NCBI GenBank assembly: GCA_946406115.1
Contig: OX291544.1
Coordinates: forward strand, 23,329,521 to 23,393,520
From: Apoda limacodes
Lineage: Eukaryota; Arthropoda; Insecta; Lepidoptera; Limacodidae
Direction of reading: 5' to 3'
DNA length: 64,000 bases
The notes under the pieces are model-generated. The model saw only the letters and a program-made list of their open reading frames with translations, did no database searches and had not been told where the DNA came from. The position numbers and the translations under genes are program-made. Positions 1-12,700 of this stretch are shown here, piece after piece. Numbering within the stretch: position 1 is the first letter of the stretch; each line of letters starts with the position of its first letter.

Positions 1-588
1 TGGTGTAGGCAAATCAGAGCAGAATAACATCACCCAAAATTCTCCCATGTGTGTCCCAAGAGGCTACTAAGGGACATACCAAATTGTGGGCAACAGTGCT
101 ATTCTGAGAAAATGAGATTCAAATGGCAGTTGATAAAGCCGAAGACCAAAAGTGGCAAAATAGTTTTTTGGAAACCTGAAATATTCAGGAGATTGAGACC
201 TCTTACAGAGACCTCAACTTGTGATCCTTTCAACATCATGGCAAAAGATTCCAAAGGAAAATTAACTTCACACTGTACTTTAAAATAACCATTTGTAACC
301 TACTGTAAAATTTGGAGCCGCGCACATGCAAGGTTTTCATTGCTCACCGACGATAAATAATTACGACGAACATTGTTTTAAATGAATTGGGTTCATAAGT
401 ATTTCAGAAATCCACAATTACTATCAATTTTGGGAACCCTAATTTGTGTACGACTTGCACTTGCCTGGATTAATTACAAACTATTTGGGAACTTTTTAAA
501 ATGGCCAGTATATTACATGTTAAGATTATCAAATATCCCTGAACTGTGTTGAGGTGTGTAGATGTCATAATAATTTTATTTTCTTTAG
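1..588. other. FAM120A intron; unresolved ORF 49-288
   Basis: Holds a 79-codon plus-strand ORF (KMRFKWQLIKPKTKSGK and onward) with a minus-strand reading that is also largely open. It has no flanking splice consensus fitting FAM120A and no family I recognise. It may be transposon remnant. Confidence 0.4.
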
Positions 589-781
589 AATGTTCTACCA
601 GAAACTTTAATCAAGAGTGTGTGTCAATTTGTGCGTGAACTGTCTTCATCGGATGTTGACGCCGCTTGCGTTGAAATATTTGGTGACCTTAATGATCTCC
701 GAGCTGCTAAACTGAAGCAGGCTGTGCAGTATTACCTTAATGGAACCAAAGATGGATTCCTGAAATACAGGACTGCTTCAG
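589..781 (+). CDS. FAM120A: FAM120A exon a
   Basis: Preceded by a pyrimidine-rich TTTTCTTTAG acceptor and followed by GTAAAA. It reads NVLPETLIKSVCQFVREL and later AVQYYLNGTKDG, and ends in phase 1. It is the first exon visible, and the reading is open at the acceptor, so coding sequence continues upstream of the window. Confidence 0.85.
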
Positions 782-3700
782 GTAAAATAATAACTATTTC
801 AGACACACTCCTTTTGGGTATGCACTCATAAATGTTGTACCTAGCCTGTTATATTCACTACTGATTTATTTATATATTTTTTTAGTTTATTTGTAACATG
901 TTCTTTCCGCGAGATCACACTGGGGCCCACTAGTCAAATGCTTTGGAATGAAAAACAAGGCATAATTCAATTCCCTATTTAACTATATTAATTTTCAATA
1001 CAATATAAAAATTTATCCCCACCTTATTTACTTAAAGGGCACCCTTGCTTTTTGTTTTCCATAACGTCAATATATATATACAGCCAGTATAATCATAATG
1101 TTTTGTATAGATATGTTTCTTTTACTTATACTATAAACAATTTAACATGGGAGTACAATTTCAGGCCGTCGACCAAAAACGAATAAGAAAAATCAAAAGC
1201 CTGATACTAGTCCTCAGTCAACATCATCCGATATGGATACTTCGAAACTTGCAACAGAATCAACTGAACATGAGGTTTATTTAGATTTTAATATCATTTC
1301 ACTATTCATTGCTGTGTACAGTCATCCACGCCTTTTAATATCATTAGTCTGTATGACAACCATTGGCATAACACCATTCTTAATGAAAACTATAAAATTG
1401 CTATTATAGTGCTGGTGGTGTGGCTTAATTTTTTTTCTTTTCTTCTTATTTTACTCATGATTTCTATTTGTTATTACTCATAATTTTTTGTTTGTTAATT
1501 GTTCAAATCAAATGATTGTTAAACTACTGATTTTTAAGAGAAAAAAATGTTTTTCATTCTGTTTATTGGCAATTAATTGAGTTTAAATTTGGTTTTCAAA
1601 ATTGATTTGAAAATTTAAATGTTACTTTTCTTATTTTAATGACACTAAGCACTCAATTTAAAAATTCGAAAACACAAAAAATTGCAGCAAAAAGGCTTGG
1701 AAGACTACAAATTGGCAACAGCAAATGCTTCAATTAATGCTGACATAAGTATGGAAGATCACGGAAATGACGTCGCTCACAGCATGGCGGCGATGTCGTT
1801 GGCAGGAGAAGTAAACGGCAAGCAGCCAAATAAGCCGGCAGAAAAAACGGAGACAGCTAAACAACCGTCGGCCAATGAGGTGTGATAATATGTCCATAAA
1901 AACATATCCTTCATACAACATTTCATCTGTTTTTTCGCATCCATTTTTTATATATTTTTTTGTATATTGCTTAGGGCCTAGGGTATTAGGATATGAGGAA
2001 CCTTGACAACCCATTTTTCAACTTTTACAGCAGTTTGTAAGTGATGGAATAGAAAGTTTTTATAAAGACAAGCGAAAATATGCGGGCGGAGTGGTAGTGG
2101 TAGGCCATTTACCATTTAATCAAGTTAAAGTAGGTATATTGTTATAAGTTTATCACTTAAATTAAAAGTGGGTGTCACTTAGGGATATCAGTGGAAGTAA
2201 ACTCGATATTTAGGTAAAACTAGAGATTATATTGTACATTTCCTACAAGGAAAGAAAGGTTTTTTTTTATTATTTATGGGGTTCTATGTAATCACAATTC
2301 TGCTTTGAAATTAAGATATTTAGATTAGATAGGTATATAAAAATGCATTAATTCTACGGAACTTCCAAAGTTTAAGGCACACAAAAAATATGTATATTCT
2401 ATATACTATTTTGTACTATACTGACTCTTTTTTGGGCACACGAAATGACGGTCAAATACAGCTCTGAAACTGAAACTGAAGATAATATAAAAAAAAGTTC
2501 AATAATGCACAGAGTGACCTTAAAGTTAATCAGATCCAAATGAGATTCTTCCCATATAACAGTTTATGTGAAAAAATGTTGGTCAGATTGACTTCAAGGG
2601 CTTAAGATTGGCGTCCAATAGTTAATATATATAAAATAAAAATAACAAAAACTGTAATTTTACTCCACAGGTCCGTCAACCTGTAAACAACATTCTTCAC
2701 AGCGATGATAATTGTCCATCCGCTCCAGCCGAAGTATTGCGCACGTGTGCCGAGCGCCATGCCAGAGGACTGATGCATCCACATATGTTGTCTATTCTCA
2801 CCCATAGACAAATTGCTCTTCCTGTACTTATGGAGGATGACAACCATAGAGAAATACCGTCTATACATCACTTCTACAGACCTATACGGCAGAATGTTTA
2901 TGCCATCTTATATAACATGCATCACCATCGCTTCATGGCCCAGAAAGCTAGAGGTAACGGAGCTTTTTATCATCTTTTAATACTGGCCTGGTAATTTTTA
3001 AGATACAATTCTTTTTTTAACATAGCCTATTGAACTATGATATAACCTTAGTATCAAAAAGCCCCTACAAAAACTATGGCCACAGAATATATAATAGTAC
3101 CAATTAACTTACAGAATAGCCATTCACTGCCACTCCCTTCCAGCGTATGACTCCACACCACCACAAATTTTATCGTATTTGCCGGCCCATTTAGCGCACT
3201 TACCATCTAAGCTGTGGATTAAGAATGACAATCCAGACACATTTTGTGCCTTTTTTGTTGATTTTCGAGTAGACGATGGTAGCTGTATGACGTGACACTG
3301 AGGCAGCCCTATCAATTTGCGCCCATACATATTTCAATCGTCTTGCTAATGTCGTAATAATACCGGTACCGCGGACCGGGTTTGCCATAGTTATAAAAAT
3401 TTTTAGTTATTATGATGTCAAACTAACAGTGGAAACAGACTAATAAAAAGGATTGTCTTGTGGCCTCGAGTCTGCTCAAACTATTGCACCTAAAATTTAA
3501 AGCTTTTATGCAAAAGAATATGACTTAAAAATAATTTGTCTTTTTAATATAAAAGTACAGTGGTCGCGTACAGTACGGTTTCAGAGAAACTTCCTCCCGT
3601 GAACGCTTGAGTTATGGAATGAGCTCCCTGTCAAGGTTTTCTCTAAGGACTACAGTATGGGGTTCTTCAAGAAAGAAGTTATTGGATTTTTGAAGAGTCG

Positions 3701-6700
3701 GCAACGCGCGAGTGATACTTCTGGTGTTGCAAGCGTCCATAGGCCACGGTGACCACTTTCCATCAGGCGGGCCGTGTGCTTGTTTGCCACCTTAGTGGTA
3801 TTAAAAAAAAAAAATCAATCTCTTTTATCTCCTAATGAAATCGCAGTTTATTTACAGACAACTGGGTCTCCATATCTAATATTAATATCCCTGGTGTTAC
3901 AATTCTCCTTAGGTTCTGGTAATCGCTCAACATAGTACATAATATATGTGTTAAAATATCTGAGAAAATCACTTATTTTAAAACATTTTTTTTTTCTTTT
4001 CTTTGTTGTATCAATTTCACCTATTATTAATTTTCCCATGACAGAGGAAGGCACAGCAAGTACCTCAGTAAATAACGAACGCGCATGCACTGTACATGTT
4101 GCCGAATGGATTTACTCCAGGATTAATCCAGGAAAAAGTCCAGAGAATGTTCCTGGGATTGTTTTGGACTGGCCCGTCCCCACTGTGCAGAGGCTTTGGT
4201 TCGGGTGAGCTTTGTACTCAGCTATAGTATTACTGCTAATTTAGTTCTTACTTCCAGATATTGAGAAATTTGCTTCAAATATTAGATTAGTTGACAATTG
4301 ATTTGAATTTAAATTTGCGAGATTGCAGTTTTCTGGATTTGTATGTATTAACTACTGATGCAAAAATCTGTAATAAAGACCATGTGAAGGTTTAATCTAA
4401 CTTCTCATGGCCAATCTTTATAGACTCAGAGGCAAAATTAACCACCCCATTAAATTTTCTCAATCTTTTGAAGGTAATTTGGATATAAATTTTTGTTATA
4501 ATAATAAATTGGGTGAACCTTTTCGCAAATAAACGCCTCCAAAGCTATTGTGAACCAATACCGAAGAACATTATAAGTCTACCTAGTAGAAATGCGATAT
4601 TTTATTTTATGAAGTAAATAAGAAAATGTCATAAAGTTTAATATTAATTTGACCTTACTATGAGTAGATTATTAATTTTATACTTAATTAATTAATTGTT
4701 TGAAGAATGGCTTTCATTTCGGTCTAAACCAAAACATTTCGCTAGTATCCGTGATGAAAGAGACACGTGTTAATAAATTTAATATAAAAAAGGAAGATTG
4801 GGGCCTCCGAGCTGGGAGATTCTGGGTTGTTTTACCTAAAACAAAAAAGGACATCACAACATATAAAACAAACACACAAGAGTGAGAGAGGATTATATTA
4901 AGTGGTGACAGACATATTAATGCATGCAAAAGAGTTATAGTTTAATATTAAAGGTTTTGATGAATTTTGTTAAGCATTTAATGAAGGGGGTGTTAACCAA
5001 GGATAGAAGATACTGCTTGTTGACAGGGCGAGGAATTTTTGGGTGGAGGATGTCATATAGTCATATAGGGTATTTGGGGCAGCTGAAAAATATGTGGTCT
5101 ACAGTACCTTTGTCAATGCCACACTCACAAATAAATTTTATACTTAGCAAAAATCTTATCTTTATTCGCCAAATTTTTCGATATGAATTTATCGACGTAG
5201 CCTCTCCCTAACACTTTTCAAAATGACCGCGCCTCTTTGATCGTGATTGGCTAAGTCGCTCGGCTCTTTCAAAATTGCGAATGTATTGCGGTGACATCGG
5301 TACTAGTAGAGTAACTTCGCACTTCTAAATTCGAATTTTAATTTTAATTTTCATATTTAGTATGTTTAAATAAATTTAATTGTTAAAGTTCCCGAAGTGG
5401 GCGGGGCTTGCGAAAGCCAGAGTACCCGATTTCAGCCGTATTTTCACCCCTCTGGGAAAATAATAAATATTGGTCCAACAGAACAGAACAGAACGGGAGT
5501 TCAGACTTTTTTTAGGCAGTTTCGTCCTTTCTTTCGAATCTTTTTTAGATTTCAAAAATTTTTGCGATATTTGTAAAAAACAAATCCCCCTTTTTTTAGT
5601 TAATTGTTTATAGCTTTTGCAATTTTTTTCACAAATATTCTAGACGCGATTCCGAATCGAATGACACCTCATTCATATTTTTCCGAGACTGCTGAAAAAA
5701 GTTGAACAGAAAAGCACTTGTTGACTAGATTATAAACGGCTGCGCCAATTTGTCTTGTGCCTTATAGGGGTCCTTGGATAGTTTAGTGTGGTCAGTTATT
5801 AAAACAATTATATTTATAAAGCAATATAACTCATATTCACAATATATGTCAGTGTAGTGCTGAAAAAGCGGTTGAGTTATTAAAAAGAGTGAGCGTAAAT
5901 GTGAATGAAATAGGACCGAAAACGTTATCCCGCGAACTTTTATGCGTTGGCCGGATTGCGATAAAAACTTTTGTAAAAGGTGCGCACGCCAGGGAAGGTG
6001 TCCTCATTACTACAACCATTTTGTAATAGGTTAAGCGTGAGTCGTTTTGACAAATTATTACTTAAATTGAGAAACCACTAGAAATAGCTGGTTATTCAGA
6101 TAGAAAGAATAACTGGCAACTGCAGCAGTTGGTGATATTACACATGTAGTTTAGACAAAATTATTCATGAGATTAATATGAGGTACTATCTTCAATAAAC
6201 AAGCTATCTTACACAAATATAAACTCTGAAATCGGAGTACCAGCTCGTAAGACAAGTGCTGTGAAACATATGATATGTGAATCTTAATGTTTGACAGCAT
6301 GGAGCAGAATGGGCGTAATCAGAGATTAATGTGGATAGTAAAGTAAAATTGGAAACTGCGGTTTATAGTTTATGAAACGTTATTTACAAAGTTGTGCGAG
6401 ATTGGTAGAGTATTTTGTGTTAAATATGGTACAATTTGTATATGGCTTTAATTTGTAAAGTAATATTTTATTTCAGAACTGCTCAAGACGACAAATGCCG
6501 ACGTATGCGTGCGTTCCTCTCGTGCATGCGGTCTGACACTCCGCTTATGCTGAATACCTCCTATGTGCCGCAACACTTGCTAATACTCGCCGCTGTGCTG
6601 AGGTAACATTATACACAAAGATTAATTGTGTTATAAATTTTTTTTCAAGTTATTGTAAATGAATTAGATAGCAAAAAGGATTTTATAGACAGGCCAATGG

Positions 6701-9700
6701 ATGGGCATTGACTTGCAGTATTTGCTAACAACCATAATCATTTTGTTAATAAATAAGTACAGCAACAAAGCTAAAGGTCAGCAGTTTGGTTTGGCCTAAT
6801 AAATACAGATATAGACTTGTCTCTACTCCTATATGGTTTTATGAAATTACAGTTTTAGGATTTTTTCAATGTTATTTCCTAAAGAAACATACATAGTAGG
6901 TTATGTATAGCCGACGACTGTTCAACTAGCCAGCTTAAAGAGATGGTGGTAAATATCCATTATTATTAATTCATTGTTTTTGTTAACAGGTTTATAATGA
7001 CATCACAAATACAAATACTAAGGCGACAGGAGTTGGATGCTTTTCTCGCTACTGCTTTCTCCAGTGATCTCATGAACGCTCTTCACTTGCAAGAAATGAC
7101 CGTAAGTTTGGATTGTCGAAAGTTGCAGTCAATCTAAAATCATTAAATTAAAAATAAGTTATTTGCTTTCTAAGTCGTTAACTTTGTCTGAGTGTGTGTG
7201 TGTGCTTCCAATCCCGCAGCCAAAATCGGTATTTGCGGGAGCCGGAATTTTCAATTTTGCGGGAATCGTGCATAAAAATTATAAATAATTGTAGAAGTCA
7301 AATAAATCAATATATGAATCGACATGACTTCACTTTTAATTAAGTTTTAATTATTGAGATCAAATGATCAAAACAATCAAGTAGATAAAAAATAAAAGAA
7401 AAAACAAAACATTTTGAACTTAATGTTGACAGACTGGTCTAATTATTTAGTTTGTTCATTCATTTTGTCAGCAATAATTGAAAATGTTTGCGAAGAAAAC
7501 ATAAGATATTCAAAGTATTGCTAAGCTGCTGCGTATTTTAGAGGCAATATAGCCAGCAGCAGTGAAAGCCCTTTCGGCTTCCTTTATTCCTGTATCCCTT
7601 TTAAAGCTTTATATGTAAACTAGCTTCTGCCAGCGGCTTCGCCCGCGCTTAATTGGTTATCGGCGTAGGTACTTACGGCAGCTCCTCCAATATAAAAAAA
7701 CAAACTATCAAATATTGCCTCCTTTATCGAATATATCGAAATACCCAAACCAATATGTCAAGCCGTTTAGAAGTTATGTGAAAAAGATAAGTACGGACCA
7801 TTCTTACTACCCGTTTCCCCGTAAGAATGAAGCATTTTCTCGCGGTAAAAAGCAGCTTATGTTTATCAGGGATAATTTCAGGTTCTAATGGTCAAAGAAT
7901 TTTTCAAATCGGTCCAGTAGTTTCGGAGCCTATTCAATACAAACATACTTACATACAAACCTTTCCTCTTTATAATATTAGTATAGATGTAAGATATTTC
8001 TCCATTGGACCCCCAGATTCATAGAGTGTAATTGATTTTCTTATGATGGTGACCAAACTAAAGCGGAAGTTTATTCTCAGTACAGTTTCCAGTCCCACAA
8101 ATCACGCGGATACCGCCCCCGTCATCCCGCAACACGTGGGATTGAAAAATTATGCGGGATCTCGGTATTGCAGGATTGGGAGCCCTAGTGTGTGTCCTCT
8201 CTAATTTTTCAACCATTTGTTCGAAAAGACTCAAAAATTACAATTATGTATAGTTTAACAATACTCTTAACGAAAATTGTTTTGAATAAAATCTGTTTGC
8301 TAGTTTTTAAGATATACACTGAATTCATTCAATTTCGATTTTTGTCTTAAAAGGAATTGTACAAATTTTAAAAAAAATTACATTTTCTTGGTTATATGTA
8401 CTAGATATCATGGTAGGTATCTACTGTTGCATCTGTAGTTAGATACAGAATATATGTTTAGAACCATAAAATTAAAAATGTTACAGGTAAACGGGATAAG
8501 CGCACGAGGCGTGCAACTAGGCGCGTTAGTGATGGCGGGCGCAGAGGCAGCTTTACTGGCTAACGACGCATGCGGCGCTCCGGTGCCGTGGCTAGTGGCC
8601 GCGCCTTGGCTTTACTTCGACGGAAAACTGCTGCAACGCAACCTGCAACGCGCAGCCCACTGCAAGCATCTCGCGCAGCTCTGTGATAACCACCTCGACA
8701 CTGTCGTCAAAGTAAGACTAGATAACTTTATTATGCTGTGATCACTAACCCAACTTATCTTTATTATACACTGGTCACTAACCCAACTTAAGTTTACCAT
8801 ACGCTAGTCACTAACCCAACTTAACTTCGTAACTTAAAAGTGATAAGATTTTTAAAGGTTCTTTGCAAAACCTTTAAAAATCTTATCACTTTTAAGTTAC
8901 GAAGTTAAGTTGGGTTAGTGAGCATAGGCTGCGGTGACCGCTTGACATTAGGCGGACCGTTAACGTGATTGCAACTTTATTATAGTATATATTAAAAAAA
9001 ACTTTATTATTTAGTAGTCGCTAACTCAACTTGACTAATGCTGGGTTGCACCAACTAACTTTGACGGGCTAGTTAAAGTTAAAAAAAGGTGCCTATGCAA
9101 ATTTTCATACAATCTTCCATTTTTGACGACTGGTTAACCATGCAGTGTGTCACTAACCGAAACAAAACTTTATTATACAGTGGTCACTTTATTATAGACT
9201 GATTACTAACCGAACTTAAAGAGGATCTTTATTACTACTCGACAATTAAAATAGCATGCAAATGCAAATGGATGCTTAATATTTTGCTTTTTTCTATAGG
9301 TGGAACGTATGCGCAAGGCTATATTGGAGGGCCTCGAGGTAGAGTTCGCAATGCCTCCGCTGCCGTTGGTGACTAGCGTGTTGGGAGGATGGGGCGCGGC
9401 TCCAAGGGGGCGTGGCCGTGGAGCGCGGCTCGAGATAGCCGGCGTCGTGGTCGGACAGTGGGGTGGAGGCAGTTACCCCACGCACACCATGCCTCGCACT
9501 GCGGGCAGATACCCTCAGGTAGATATGTAGCTAGCTATATCTACTCGTAATTGTCTTGAAATTTCTTCCTTCACAATTCGGAACATTTCAATGTGTTACG
9601 GTTGAAGTTTGATCTACAACTGTACAATCCTGTTTCTATTAGGTTCAAGCTACATTTGATGAGGAATTCACACAATTGCCTTTTTTTTTCATAATTATTA

Positions 9701-12700
9701 ACACACTAGGCCAATAGGAAATCATAAGGATAATGTCTCGCTTTGCCTCTGTACAACAATGGTATAAACTGGCTATGTGATTAATAGTTATCTTCCTATC
9801 AGATGAGCTACGTAGGGTATACACCGCCGCCGCGCAACGCTTACGGAGGTCGTGGGTGGCGCGGGGCGCGTGGGCGTGGGCGCGGACGTGGCGTGACGCG
9901 CAACACAAGACGCGTGCGCCGAGAAGATGAGCCCGCCAAGCCTGCCACCATCACTGTCAATGGGTGAGTAATTCCAAGCGGTTCATTATAATATACCGTT
10001 TCTCTAATAAGTGTTTTTTTATACTACTTGTGGTGGGTAGTTAAAAAAATTGTGTAGGGAATAAATTCGCTTGCAATAAATGACTAACTACTGTAGGTAT
10101 GTATGCGTTTTTGGGAGTGGGTCTACTGTTCACATTTAATCGTTAACCTTCCGGAAATTATAAACGAAGAAAGATTATTTCTATGTATTTATATTTATAT
10201 TATATTTCTTACTTCTATGAAGATTTTGTGTGTTTATAAGATTGATGTACTGGTACTTTATAAGCCACTAAGAGTTGTATGTGACGCTCGTTACGAGCGT
10301 ATTTCCAGAGCAAAGATGTAGTAGGGATTGTCATCAGCCAGAATTGTGCCTCGGTAGCTCAGTGGTATAGCACTTACACGGAATGAAAGGGTCGCAGGTC
10401 TCAATCTTGGCTCGAGGTTAATCTTTCGACTGCATCTTTGCTATTGAAATATTTATTTATATTGATATTTAATTGTTAAGTGATACATTACTTTACGTGG
10501 TTACAGTAAGTAAACTCGTATTGAATTATTCACGCGGCATTTTTCGACTTTTCATGTCGGACGAAACACATTACCTAGTAGATAATCTTATCTTTAATTC
10601 AATTATAGAATTGTTATATGGTTTTTAGTAATCTATTGTATGTGAATGTATGAATGACGTCATGTTATTGCTCATCCGAGTGGATTCACACTATAATACA
10701 CCAATATCACAGTGTTGGGTACAGCCGATTTACATCAACCACTTTAGTACTTAACTATAGTATTCCTAAGTGGTGGCCCTGTCGCGACAATAGTCATTTT
10801 CATACAGTTTATCTAGATTAAAGTGGTTTTACTTACATACGCCCCAAAGTATAATAAACTATGAGAAGTAACAGTATACAATAAATAAGAATCTTTAATT
10901 CAACAGAAAAACCGTGAGACCGGATGAAATGAATTCACAAATCGAAGATACAAGTCCCCAGGAAGACAACTCAGCTGCCGATAATGATGATGGTAAGTTA
11001 CTTATAAGTAACTCAATCTGTGTTATAAATCACAAACTGTCTTACCTTACATCTTTACCTACACAGCAGTTACGTACCTAATTTCAGCACCTATGTGGTG
11101 GGCATTTCAATTTCAACTTTTTGGAATTACCTAATTCTTATAATTTTTACAAACACCAAAAATTATAGAAACCCCTGAGTGCAAAGTGTGAATTTTTACA
11201 ATGTTGCGTAAATTATGTTGGGAATTAAGCGGACGTGTAAGGTGGTGGGGAAAACTGATTAGATTTTAGAACACCTCCACCTAACACCTAATAAAATATG
11301 AGCAGTTACACGTAAGGTATACTAATATTTAAAACTAGTGAATTTGTGTGTCTGTTTAAAAAGCTTGTGGTATAAAAAGTTATATTCGAAGTTAAGCAAC
11401 GACGGCCGTGGTCAGTTAATGAGGGGTAAATATTTTCTTTGCGACTGGTGTTTTTCCGTATTTTTCCTGTTTTGTAATAAAAATTTAAAATGTACCTAAT
11501 TTTTTCTTTAGTTTCACTTATTTTAATTATTTTTGACCACAGTTTTTTGCACTTGACATAATGTTTTGTTGTTTTTAATATAATTTTTTTTAATGATATT
11601 GTAACAACAGTTACAAACAGTAACCCGAAGAGATTTGATTACAGCTGCATACAATATGCCTGATACCTTTCTGGAGGTAGTCCAGGACTATGTCTGACTT
11701 AGACAGACAATACTAACTTGGTTGGAACAACCGATAGGAGGGTTCAGCTGTTTGGCAAGCTCCGTCAAGTCTTCTCGTCGCCTATACCGCAGAGTCTTAA
11801 GACCAGCGTCCTAGCTGTAATGACCTAAATGCCGAACCGTTGCCGCGTTGACACTACAGTTTAGGCTACTTCACATGTTTCAAGTTGCCTAGCTCGCGAT
11901 GAAACGAGATATGCTTGGAGTTTCTCTGAGAGATCAAATCCAATGTAAGGACATCCGGAAGAGAACAGAATAAAAGTCACATAGCTCACAGAATCAGCAA
12001 GCTGAAGTGGCAGTTGGCTGGCTACGTCTGTCGAAGAACCGACACTTCATAGATCAGACGTGACCTACAGTGGAGACCGCGTAACGGAAAGCGAAGCGCC
12101 CACGCTCGATGGACCGATAACCCTAAGAGGACGGCCGGTAGTAGTTGGTTGTGGACAACGGAAGACCGCGAGAAGTGGTGCGCCATGTAGAAGGCTTATC
12201 TAGAGGACCAAAATAAGCTAGTATGATGATATCATACAAAATATCAATTACAGAATATCAGTGCTGAGGCTTCGGCTGCAGCTGAAACTGATTACGAGAC
12301 CTTTTTGGCACTCAATTATCAATGTATTCTTATATATATATATATATATATAACATAATTGTTTGAGTGTCAAATAAATGTTTTTCTTTCTTTCAAAAAA
12401 GACTTTCATCCCGACCTATTATTTTAATAAACTTTTCCTTGTAGGACTTTAGCGAATACGCGAATTAGATAAATTTAAAAATTCACACTAGGCACTCAGT
12501 TTGTGAAGTCACCTACAAAATATAAAAAAATCAAACACTTAAAATAATTTCGAAACATTTATTTAAATTTAAAGATACGAAAAGATAATGTTATAAATTA
12601 CAATTTTAGATCTACTACCACCATGGATAATGCATAAGCATGTCGTTAATGGCATCTCTAAAACTCCGCAACGCAGTCTTGCGAAAAAAAAAAAAATTAA

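Noticed and set aside
49..288. 79-codon ORF as a FAM120A exon
   Set aside because: No fitting acceptor or donor, and no resemblance to the family; the minus strand is also largely open, as in repeat debris.
8612..8800. Minus-strand ORF opposite FAM120A exon i
   Set aside because: Shadow of the coding exon; no independent support.
10349..10421. Functional tRNA gene
   Set aside because: The B box and T arm are mutated and only 5 bp of acceptor stem pair; it fits a SINE head.
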